Shown in pieces: positions 1 to 5,700 of a DNA stretch of 5,700 nucleotides (its first letter is position 1; each line of letters opens with the position of its first letter). Source of the DNA: Hyphomonadaceae bacterium (GTDB lineage: Bacteria; Pseudomonadota; Alphaproteobacteria; Caulobacterales; Hyphomonadaceae); contig JAUYSA010000365.1 in assembly GCA_030696545.1 (NCBI GenBank), positions 1 through 5,700 of the forward strand, written 5' to 3'. A model generated the notes under the pieces. That model was not told where the DNA came from and did no database searches. It was given only the letters and a program-made list of their open reading frames with translations. Both the position numbers and the translations under genes were made by a program.

Positions 1-9
1 CGGGTAAAG

Positions 10-154
10 AGCCCCCTCCGTTTTGCACCTTCGGCGCAATCCACCTCCCCCGCGCTTTGCGCGGTGGAGGACTCAGTGATCACGCTCGAAGTCCTCCCTC
101 GCCGCAGGCGGGGGAGGTGGATCGGCGCGTCTTCGCGCCGAGACGGAGGGGGCT
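10..154. repeat. Two inverted palindromic repeat units (REP/BIME-like element)
   Basis: Two units of about 60 bp face each other around a centre near position 81. The outer arms AGCCCCCTCCGT (10-21) and ACGGAGGGGGCT (143-154) are perfect 12-bp reverse complements. The next arms, 39-53 and 108-122, are perfect 15-bp complements (ATCCACCTCCCCCGC). A third pair, GGAGGACT (66-73) and AGTCCTCC (90-97), also matches. Each unit folds on its own as well: unit 1 has a head hairpin (23-39, one mismatch) and a stem 44-54/60-70 with one mismatch; unit 2 has a perfect 7-bp head hairpin (123-129/134-140) and a stem 93-103/107-117 with one G-T pair. The hairpin sequences differ between units while the pairing is kept, which suggests the structure matters. 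This resembles REP/BIME elements and the GC-rich intergenic palindromes common in Caulobacterales genomes. Copy number cannot be judged from one window. Confidence 0.8.
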
Positions 155-348
155 GCGCGCTCCCGCGCGGACCTCCCACGACACCCAACTCCCGAAACCA
201 AAACCCATCCCACCTCGCAGCCAACTGCGAGAACGCCCCCGCGCGGCCGCCACAATCCTTACCGCGGCGTTTACTAAAAACTTCCGACGACCCGCTTGCG
301 AAAAGCACAAAAAGGGAACACAAAAGAGAACAAGAACGGAGCAAGAAC
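155..348. other. Non-coding stretch and purine-rich leader upstream of the 116-aa gene
   Basis: No open frame here looks like a gene. With the repeat at 10-154, it makes up the 348-base stretch before the first gene. A perfect 7-bp hairpin lies at 214-231 (CTCGCAG, loop CCAA, CTGCGAG) but has no T-run after it, so I do not call it a terminator. From about 290 the plus strand becomes strikingly A- and purine-rich for this genome, with GAAC at 316, 328, 334, 345 and 351. A Shine-Dalgarno-like GGAG (338-341) sits 7 nt before the ATG at 349. I could not find a convincing -35/-10 pair. The TAA at 5-7 might end an upstream gene, but that cannot be tested here. Confidence 0.5.
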
Positions 349-699
349 ATGAACGGGCTGGTCAACTTCTGCGGCGCAAACGGCAACTCCTACAAGTTCG
401 AGCGTTTCGGCGCCGATCAGGACTGGGCGAAGATCGCCGGCGTCGTTCTCTTCGCTGCTCCCGAGGGCAAATCCTGGCGCATCATCCGCGTCGCTGACCA
501 GGGCGGTGTCGAAGGCGACGTCGCCACCTTCTGGCGCTGGCGCGAAGCCCGCCGCTACGGCGCGACCGCCATCTTCATCCGCCGCAACGCCGACATCAAA
601 GCTCGCCGTCTCGAAGTCGCTGATCTGGCCGATGGCCTCGATCCGGTGTTCGCCGTCGGCAGCGAACTTCACCGCGAGCCTGAACTGCTCGCCGCTTAA
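349..699 (+). CDS. Small protein, 116 aa, possibly a degenerate GIY-YIG-like domain
   Basis: I do not recognise a named family. The start at 349 is chosen because GGAG at 338-341 sits 7 nt upstream; the longer frame back to 64 would translate the palindromic repeat and is unlikely. There is no signal peptide or membrane segment, so the protein is probably cytoplasmic. Its order of motifs resembles short alphaproteobacterial proteins with a GIY-YIG-type fold: GANGNSYKFE (9-18) as the first strands, GVVLFA (31-36) in the GIY slot, WRIIRVADQG (43-52) in the YIG slot, then a W..A...GAT.I pattern (62-75) and RRLEVADL (86-93) followed by DP (98-99). If that alignment is right, both active-site tyrosines are gone (V33, I45) and only a Glu (E89) remains, so nuclease activity is unlikely. 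The gene is monocistronic and convergent with the DUF885 gene. The coding call is firm; the fold is an inference. Confidence 0.75.
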   Translation: MNGLVNFCGANGNSYKFERFGADQDWAKIAGVVLFAAPEGKSWRIIRVADQGGVEGDVATFWRWREARRYGATAIFIRRNADIKARRLEVADLADGLDPVFAVGSELHREPELLAA

Positions 700-781
700 G
701 AACAGAACCTCGTCATGCGGCGCTGTGGGTTCTCCGCCCACCACCCAGCCAAAAACGGGTCGCGCCGAACCGAACGAGAAG

Positions 782-810
782 CGGGCCCGCGGACATGATC
801 CGCGGGCCCG
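782..810. terminator. Strong hairpin between convergent genes, likely bidirectional terminator
   Basis: CGGGCCCGCGGA (782-793) and TCCGCGGGCCCG (799-810) form a perfect 12-bp stem with a 5-nt loop, CATGA. It lies 82 nt after the stop of the 116-aa gene on the plus strand and 30 nt after the DUF885 stop (841) on the minus strand. Both exits are only moderately T-rich (GTCTGTTTC on plus, TTCTCGTTCGGTT on minus) rather than having a clean T-run. Its position between two convergent stops supports shared termination. Confidence 0.7.
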
Positions 811-840
811 GTCTGTTTCAGGCGATGAAAAGCATGTCCG

Positions 841-2712
841 CTAGTTCTGGATCGGTTGGGGTCGCTGCGAAGCGATCCAGTCAGCGATGTCGGCTTCGAG
901 CACGGGCAGGGGACGGGGACCCGGCCCCAGGATCGCCTGATGGAAGGCCTTGATATCGAAGCTGGCTTTCAGTTGCTGCTGCGCGCCTGTCCGCAACCGC
1001 CTGATGGTTTCTCGCCCCGTCATGTAGGCGCATGCCTGACCCGGCCAGATCGCATAGCGATCAACCTCTGACTCGATCTCCTGCGGTCCCAGCCCGGTCG
1101 TGGTCTGCAGATAGGAAATCGTATCCGCCCGCGTCCATTTCTGCGAATTGACGCCGGTGTCTGCCACGAGCCTCGCGGCCCGGAACAACAGCGACTGCAG
1201 ATAACCAAGCCGCCCGAGCTTGTCGTCCTTGTAGGCGCCGAGTTCGTCGGCGAGGTCTTCGGCGTAAAGTGCCCAGCCCTCGCTGAAGGCCGGCTGCGAG
1301 ATCAGATAATTCACCAGAGGCTGGTTCGCCCGCTCGCGCGCCAGTCCAGCCTGAATGTGGTGCCCCGGCGCTGCTTCATGAAAGCTGAGCGTCGGAAGCG
1401 ACCAGATCGGGAAATCCAGCGTCGATCGCAGGTTCAGATTGTAGGTCGCGGGCCGCGACCCATCGAGCGGTACAGCCTTGTAATAGGCCCCCGGCGCTGT
1501 GTCCTGCGATATCCGTGGCGCCTCGCGCACTTCCACCTTGCCCTTGGGCCCGGTGATGATCATCCGCCCCATCGCGGTCTCGGCCCAGGTGATCCGCTCA
1601 CGCAGCGAGTCCATCAGGGCGACCCGGCCTTCCGGCGTGTCGGGAAAAAGATAGGCAGGGTCCGTCGACAGCGTGCGCAGCCGCCCGCCTATGCTGCCCT
1701 CAACCTGACCCATCTCGATGAGGATCGGCTCGATCTGCTTGCTGATCTGATCGATCAGTTTCAGGCCCGCATCATGCAGCTGCTTCGGCGACATGTCGGT
1801 CGTCGTGTAGAGCTTCAGCGCATCCCGGTAATAAGCCTCGCCGTCCTTCAGCGCCCAAACGCCGGGATCAGCAGGCGCTCTGGCGAGCAGACCCTCCAGC
1901 AGTTTCACAAGCGTCGTGTATTCCGTCTTGAGTGGTCCACCGACCTGATCACTTGCGCGCTTCACAAGCTTCGTGATGTCGTCTTCGGGAATGTCGGGAA
2001 TTTGCGCCAGCTGCTCGATGAAATAGAGAACCAGCGGATGCTCGCGCGCGATGCCCGGGGTCAGCTGCCGCGCCTTGTCCAGCGTGCGCTGAACGATCGC
2101 GCGCGGCGGGATCACGCCAGCCGCGATATCGACCTCGAAGCGACGGCGCTCATCCCGAAGCGCTTCGTCCATATGATCGAGCCGCGTCAGCCAGTCCTCG
2201 GCGTCGGCACGCGAACGAACCGGCGCATGCAGCGTCATGAACTTGACGAGGTCGACAAAAGCGCCGTCCGCGAAGGTGATGAGATAAGGGCTGGCCCAGC
2301 CGAGGCCGTTCACGCCATGGCCGTGCGCCTCGATCGCCGTTGTGTCGCGCAGGATCTCCAGCGCCGTATCATAGGTGCGCTGCGAGTCCCGGCTCAGAGC
2401 GGCGCGATCGATCCGTTCCAGTTCGTAGAGCAGGTCCAGCCGCGTGGCCCGCGTCCGCTCGGCGACGGCCATGGAACGGTCGTCGAGCAGGGCCTGATAG
2501 CGTTTTCCGAACGCCTCGACGGATAACCCCAAAGCGTCGGCTTCTTCCGGCGAGCGGTCCATTTCCGCATGGCTGAACCGCTGCATGAAGGCCACGAGCG
2601 CGGGGTCTGCGCTCACCGCCGAAGGTGAACATGCCGCAAGGATAGCCGCGGAAAGGCCTGCACCTGCGAAAAGCAGGGCTCTGAAAGGAGTTTTCCAGTC
2701 CAGCGCAAGCAT
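841..2712 (-). CDS. DUF885 family protein, predicted lipoprotein (metallopeptidase-like)
   Basis: This is a 623-residue protein of the DUF885 family (PF05960), close to the usual length of about 600. The chosen ATG (2710-2712) gives a lipoprotein signal: a Lys/Arg n-region (K7, R11), a hydrophobic core, and a lipobox LAAC with Cys at residue 28. Ser at +2 suggests the outer membrane by the Lol rule, if that applies here. A longer reading from TTG/ATG at 2769/2766 would add 19 residues before the signal and has no better ribosome site; neither start has a good Shine-Dalgarno. Family signatures are in the C-terminal half: HEAAPGHH (445-452), SEGWALYAE (477-485) and EVDRYAIWPGQACAY (550-564). 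The His and Glu residues are suggestive of a metal site, and the family is often treated as peptidase-like, but the spacing is not a classical HExxH and the substrate is unknown. It is divergent from the SapC-family gene across 72 bp. Confidence 0.9.
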   Translation of the reverse strand: MLALDWKTPFRALLFAGAGLSAAILAACSPSAVSADPALVAFMQRFSHAEMDRSPEEADALGLSVEAFGKRYQALLDDRSMAVAERTRATRLDLLYELERIDRAALSRDSQRTYDTALEILRDTTAIEAHGHGVNGLGWASPYLITFADGAFVDLVKFMTLHAPVRSRADAEDWLTRLDHMDEALRDERRRFEVDIAAGVIPPRAIVQRTLDKARQLTPGIAREHPLVLYFIEQLAQIPDIPEDDITKLVKRASDQVGGPLKTEYTTLVKLLEGLLARAPADPGVWALKDGEAYYRDALKLYTTTDMSPKQLHDAGLKLIDQISKQIEPILIEMGQVEGSIGGRLRTLSTDPAYLFPDTPEGRVALMDSLRERITWAETAMGRMIITGPKGKVEVREAPRISQDTAPGAYYKAVPLDGSRPATYNLNLRSTLDFPIWSLPTLSFHEAAPGHHIQAGLARERANQPLVNYLISQPAFSEGWALYAEDLADELGAYKDDKLGRLGYLQSLLFRAARLVADTGVNSQKWTRADTISYLQTTTGLGPQEIESEVDRYAIWPGQACAYMTGRETIRRLRTGAQQQLKASFDIKAFHQAILGPGPRPLPVLEADIADWIASQRPQPIQN

Positions 2713-2726
2713 ATGATTCGCTTTGG

Positions 2727-2755
2727 TTGAGGCAGCCAGAGTTTTCCGATAAGGA
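2727..2755 (+). promoter_or_regulatory. Candidate promoter of the SapC-family gene
   Basis: TTGAGG (2727-2732) and TAAGGA (2750-2755) are separated by 17 nt inside the 72-bp divergent region. They would place a transcript start near 2762 and a leader of about 23 nt containing the ribosome site. The -35 box is good, but the -10 box matches the sigma-70 consensus weakly (only the first TA). I saw no convincing counterpart for the minus-strand DUF885 gene. Confidence 0.3.
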
Positions 2756-2784
2756 CCGCCCAGCATCAAGTCAGGAGCTAGTTA

Positions 2785-3567
2785 ATGAGCACTCCAGTCC
2801 CCGGCGGCCAGCCTGAACTGACCGGCCAGGTCATGTTCTACAAGCGGCCGGAGCCGCTTTCACTGGAGAAGCACAGAAACCTCGGTGTAAAGCAGGTTTC
2901 GTCGCCCTTCTCCTTCCTCAAGACGGCCCACGCCGTACCCATCACGGTGAGCGAGTTCGGCGTTGCCGCAACCTGCTTCCCCATCATTTTCGTTGGTAAT
3001 GAGAAGACCCCGGTTGCCGTTATGGGGGTTCGCCAGAACGAGAACGAGTATGTGGACGCCTCCGGCCAGCCGGATCCGGACATTTATCTTCCCGCGTTCG
3101 CGCGCCGCTATCCCTTCGTGTTCGCCTCCGACCCCAAGAGCGACAAGCTGCTGCTCTGCGTCGATACGGAAGCCGCGATGGTCTCATCGACACCGGACGT
3201 GAAGTTCTTCGACGGCGAGCAGGCCTCGAAATTCACCCAGGACGCGATCGAGTTCTGCAAGGAATTCGAACGCCAGCGCCGCGCTACGGTCGAATTCGTC
3301 GAAATGCTCGACAAGGCCTCGCTGTTTGAACAGAAGTCGGTTGCCTTTACTCCTCGTGACTCGCAGGGAAATGCCGGCGAGACCCAGAAGATCGCTGATT
3401 ACTGGGCGATCTCGGAAGAGGGCCTGAATGCCCTCCCGGAGAGCAAGTTCCAGGACATCCGCAATACGGGCGCCCTCGCGGCGATCTATGCCCACATGGT
3501 GTCACTGATGAACTGGCAGCGCGTGATCCAGCGCACGATGCGCCGCCTGTCGACCCCGGCGGCCTAA
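2785..3567 (+). CDS. SapC family protein
   Basis: This is a 260-residue protein with the hallmarks of the SapC family (PF07277) in order: LSLEKHRNLGVK (25-36), FSFLKTAHAVPITVSEF (42-58), FPIIF (65-69), GVRQNENEYVD (81-91), YLPAFARRYPFVF (101-113), LCVDTEA (124-130) and AIYAHMVSLMNWQRV (233-247). Length is typical and the domain fills the protein. The start is secure: AGGAG (2773-2777) lies 7 nt before the ATG. There is no signal peptide or membrane span, so it is predicted to be cytoplasmic. The family name comes from an S-layer locus in Campylobacter fetus; in alphaproteobacteria members often sit beside TonB-dependent receptors and tryptophan halogenase-like genes, and the biochemical role is not established. 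None of those partners is visible here: the upstream neighbour is a divergent DUF885 gene and the downstream one a thiol reductase behind a probable terminator. It is likely a single-gene transcript. Confidence 0.92.
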   Translation: MSTPVPGGQPELTGQVMFYKRPEPLSLEKHRNLGVKQVSSPFSFLKTAHAVPITVSEFGVAATCFPIIFVGNEKTPVAVMGVRQNENEYVDASGQPDPDIYLPAFARRYPFVFASDPKSDKLLLCVDTEAAMVSSTPDVKFFDGEQASKFTQDAIEFCKEFERQRRATVEFVEMLDKASLFEQKSVAFTPRDSQGNAGETQKIADYWAISEEGLNALPESKFQDIRNTGALAAIYAHMVSLMNWQRVIQRTMRRLSTPAA

Positions 3568-3599
3568 CTCGCCGGTTAGCCGGCTATCCGGCTCACGTT

Positions 3600-3627
3600 C
3601 CGGGGAGGGGTATGGACCTCTCCCCGG
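3600..3627 (+). terminator. Terminator-like hairpin after the SapC-family gene
   Basis: CCGGGGAG (3600-3607) pairs with CTCCCCGG (3620-3627), and the stem continues inward to 3611/3616 with one G-T pair, giving 12 pairs around the loop ATGG. It starts 33 nt after the SapC-family stop. No T-run follows, so termination may be imperfect or assisted. A set of short alternating GCCGG/CCGGC arms lies just before it (3571-3592). Confidence 0.55.
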
Positions 3628-3709
3628 TCGCAGCCCTACTTCCATGCCCTGAGCCCAACGCCGAGAGGCGCCGCGCGCCTGTGTGCGCGGATCAGGCTGG
3701 GCTGGAAGA

Positions 3710-5700
3710 ATGAGGTCTTGCGTGCGCGCACTTATGTCGTGGGCGAAAAAGGGTCTGGCGGCGGCAACGCTGCTGGCTGCTGGCATGGCGACCCCGGCGC
3801 AGGCCCAGGTGACAGCCAAAAGCGACCACGCTGAAGGCACGCTGGTGTTCGAGCGTTCGGCGGCGACGCCGGGCGATACATTCCTCGGCGCCCTGAAGCT
3901 CGACCTCGCGGACGGCTGGCATGTTTACTGGAGGAACCCCGGCGATAGTGGCCTGCCACCCGTCGCGACCTGGACGCCGTCGCCCGTCGCTACGTTCGGA
4001 GACTTCCGCTTTCCGGCGCCTCACGCCATCCCGCTCGCGACCCTGATGAACTACGGCTACGAGCATCAGGTCGTCCTGCCGTTTCAGATCCAGATCGCGG
4101 CAGATGCCAAGCCCGGCACAGACGTGCCCATCGGCGGCAAGATCGAATATCTCATTTGCGCTGACATTTGTATTCCCGAGGACATTGAACTCTCGACGAC
4201 GCTGCGCGTCGCCGCGTCTCCAGAAACAGATGTCGATGGAAGCGCGATCATCGTAGCCACCCTGCCGCACATTCCGGTTGTACTTACCGGCAAGGCGAGT
4301 GTCGAACGCACCGCGAAAGGCTTCCGCATCGCCGCCGCCGATAGCGGCATTGTTGGCGCTCTCGGAACAGCCAAGAACATCCGCTTCTTTCCTGACGGCC
4401 CCGAACTGTCTCACCCAGCGAAGCAATTGGTGAAGACCGGCCCGGAAGGCGTCTCCATCGAACTGACGGCGTCCGACTTCGCGAAGGAGGGAGACCAGAA
4501 TCTCTCCGGCATCATCGCGATCACAGACGACGCAGGATCGACGCGCGCCTGGGAGGTTGCTGCAACGCCCGGTCCAGCGCCTGCTGGCGTCGCTGACAAA
4601 GAGTTCGTCAACGTAGAGGTAAGCGGCGGCGCGCCACTGCCCGCTGCGGCTGACGTCCCGATGATGGGCGTGTCCGAACTGCTGGTCACGCTTGGTCTGG
4701 CCTTCTTGGGCGGGCTTGTTCTCAACCTGATGCCTTGCGTGCTTCCGGTGCTCACCATCAAGGCCGCCGGTCTTGTTCACACAGCGCATAATCCCAAAGA
4801 GTCCCGCGCCCATGGCCTCGCCTATCTCGGCGGCGTGGTCGTCTGTTTCGCAGCGATCGGCGGAATACTCATCGCGCTGCGCGCGGCGGGAGAGCAGGCT
4901 GGGCTGGGCTTCCAGCTGCAATACCCGCCAATCACGGCGTTCTTTGCGCTGGTGATGTTCGCAGTCGGCCTCAATCTTCTCGGCGTTTTCGAGATCGGTG
5001 GATCGCTGATGGGCGTCGGTAGCGGCTTGGCTGAGCGTGGCGGCACATCGGGAGCCTTCTTCACCGGCCTGCTCGCGGCGTTCGTTGGCGCACCCTGCGT
5101 CGGGCCGTTTATGGCGCCGGCTTTCGCTACGGCGCTGGCGCAACCTGCGCCCGTTGTAATGGCGGTCTTTGTGATGGTGGGCATCGGCCTTGCCGCCCCC
5201 TTCGTGCTGCTTAGCTTCACACCGGCCTTCGCCAAGGTCCTGCCCAAGCCGGGCAGGTGGATGGAGACATTCCGGCAGGTGCTGGCCTTCCCGATGTTCA
5301 TCACAGTGCTCTGGCTGCTCTGGGTGCTGGCAGGGCAGTCGGGTCCGGACGGAATCATCGCCGTGCTTGCTGGCGGCATCGCTCTTGGCTTCGGCATCTG
5401 GCTGGCCAAGAAAATTGGGCAGGGCATGGTCGGGCGCATCGTCGCCGTGCTGGTAATCATCGCGGCCTTCGTTGTGCCGTCCCTGTCGACCACAATGTTC
5501 AAGGCGGAAGCCGCTGCGGAAGTTTCCGCTAATGCCTGGTCGCCGGAGAAAGTGGCTGAGCTGCAGGCCGAGGGCAGGGTGATCTTTGTCGACTTCACGG
5601 CCCGCTGGTGCGTCACCTGTCAGTTCAACAAGAGCGCGATCCATGACGCCAGCGTCGCAAGGGCGTTCAATGACCTGAACGTGGCGTTTCTTGAAGCAGA
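3710..5700 (+). CDS. dsbD: Thiol:disulfide interchange protein DsbD, ScsB-like, 3' end cut by window
   Basis: DsbD-family proteins pass electrons from cytoplasmic thioredoxin across the inner membrane to periplasmic thiol proteins. The 663 visible residues show the full order of parts. A signal peptide ends at AQA-Q (about residue 32). An N-terminal DsbD-alpha-like domain (about 45-165) carries a CADIC cysteine pair (C150, C154). A further periplasmic segment runs to about 315. The eight-helix DsbD core (about 320-598) has its two carrier cysteines in NLMPCVLPVL (C343) and GAPCVGPFM (C463). The C-terminal thioredoxin-like domain starts near 608 with WCVTC (C634, C637) and is cut by the window edge, probably missing its last 60-100 residues. 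All six redox cysteines are present. About 315 residues before the first helix is much longer than in E. coli DsbD and resembles ScsB-type members. The start is uncertain: an in-frame ATG at 3734 gives a tidier 25-residue signal peptide, and neither has a well-spaced ribosome site. Confidence 0.92.
   Translation, partial: MRSCVRALMSWAKKGLAAATLLAAGMATPAQAQVTAKSDHAEGTLVFERSAATPGDTFLGALKLDLADGWHVYWRNPGDSGLPPVATWTPSPVATFGDFRFPAPHAIPLATLMNYGYEHQVVLPFQIQIAADAKPGTDVPIGGKIEYLICADICIPEDIELSTTLRVAASPETDVDGSAIIVATLPHIPVVLTGKASVERTAKGFRIAAADSGIVGALGTAKNIRFFPDGPELSHPAKQLVKTGPEGVSIELTASDFAKEGDQNLSGIIAITDDAGSTRAWEVAATPGPAPAGVADKEFVNVEVSGGAPLPAAADVPMMGVSELLVTLGLAFLGGLVLNLMPCVLPVLTIKAAGLVHTAHNPKESRAHGLAYLGGVVVCFAAIGGILIALRAAGEQAGLGFQLQYPPITAFFALVMFAVGLNLLGVFEIGGSLMGVGSGLAERGGTSGAFFTGLLAAFVGAPCVGPFMAPAFATALAQPAPVVMAVFVMVGIGLAAPFVLLSFTPAFAKVLPKPGRWMETFRQVLAFPMFITVLWLLWVLAGQSGPDGIIAVLAGGIALGFGIWLAKKIGQGMVGRIVAVLVIIAAFVVPSLSTTMFKAEAAAEVSANAWSPEKVAELQAEGRVIFVDFTARWCVTCQFNKSAIHDASVARAFNDLNVAFLEA

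Noticed and set aside
214..231. Perfect 7-bp hairpin as a terminator of an upstream gene
   Set aside because: No T-run follows on either strand and no gene end is visible nearby, so the hairpin alone does not support the call.
64..348. N-terminal extension of the 116-aa protein back to position 64
   Set aside because: The extension would translate the palindromic repeat and an Arg/Pro-rich stretch with no domain. The ATG at 349 has GGAG 7 nt upstream.
274..744. 156-codon minus-strand frame over the 116-aa gene
   Set aside because: The plus-strand frame has a well-spaced ribosome site and coherent motifs. The minus frame would also run from a leader region and has no recognisable domain.
1357..2526. 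389-codon open frame on the plus strand inside the DUF885 gene
   Set aside because: It is antisense to the signature-bearing DUF885 frame, is Arg-rich and low in recognisable motifs, and has no family resemblance.
3666..3680. AGGCGC-CGC-GCGCCT hairpin upstream of dsbD as a regulatory element
   Set aside because: A 6-bp GC-only stem is expected by chance in this composition, and nothing else nearby points to a riboswitch or operator.
3692..5644. 650-codon open frame on the minus strand opposite the DsbD gene
   Set aside because: Its translation is rich in Arg, His and Asp without any domain, while the plus strand encodes a clear full-architecture DsbD. It is a shadow caused by high GC at third codon positions.
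1..5700. A new defence, mobile or biosynthetic system
   Set aside because: The four genes are ordinary housekeeping or envelope genes and a small unknown, in separate transcription units. There is no transposase, nuclease-helicase pair, toxin-antitoxin pair or CRISPR array.

Overview
The window is GC-rich, with strong G/C preference at third codon positions. Its gene content (a SapC-family protein, a DUF885 lipoprotein, and a DsbD/ScsB-type thiol reductase with a long periplasmic N-terminus) together with a palindromic GC-rich intergenic repeat fits an alphaproteobacterium. A member of the Caulobacterales, such as a Hyphomonadaceae bacterium, is my best guess. The taxonomy is an inference from gene families and repeat style; no marker gene is present.

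Layout from left to right. Positions 1-348 carry no gene I can support. They hold a two-unit inverted palindromic repeat (10-154), a small hairpin, and a purine-rich leader. A small plus-strand gene follows (349-699, 116 aa); it looks like a decayed relative of GIY-YIG-fold proteins. It converges on a minus-strand gene for a DUF885 lipoprotein (841-2712), and a strong 12-bp hairpin between them (782-810) probably terminates both. The DUF885 gene is divergent from a plus-strand SapC-family gene (2785-3567) across a 72-bp region that must hold both promoters. After a second terminator-like hairpin (3600-3627), a plus-strand dsbD/scsB-like gene begins near 3710 and runs off the right edge inside its C-terminal thioredoxin domain.

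The four genes do not form an operon or an obvious pathway. Two act in the envelope: DUF885 as a predicted lipoprotein, and DsbD as the inner-membrane carrier of reducing electrons from cytoplasmic thioredoxin to periplasmic partners. I see no mobile element with a transposase, no tRNA or rRNA, no CRISPR array and no defence or biosynthetic system. The features most worth a second look are the paired palindromic repeat, the apparently catalytically dead GIY-YIG-like protein, and the ScsB-like architecture of the reductase.
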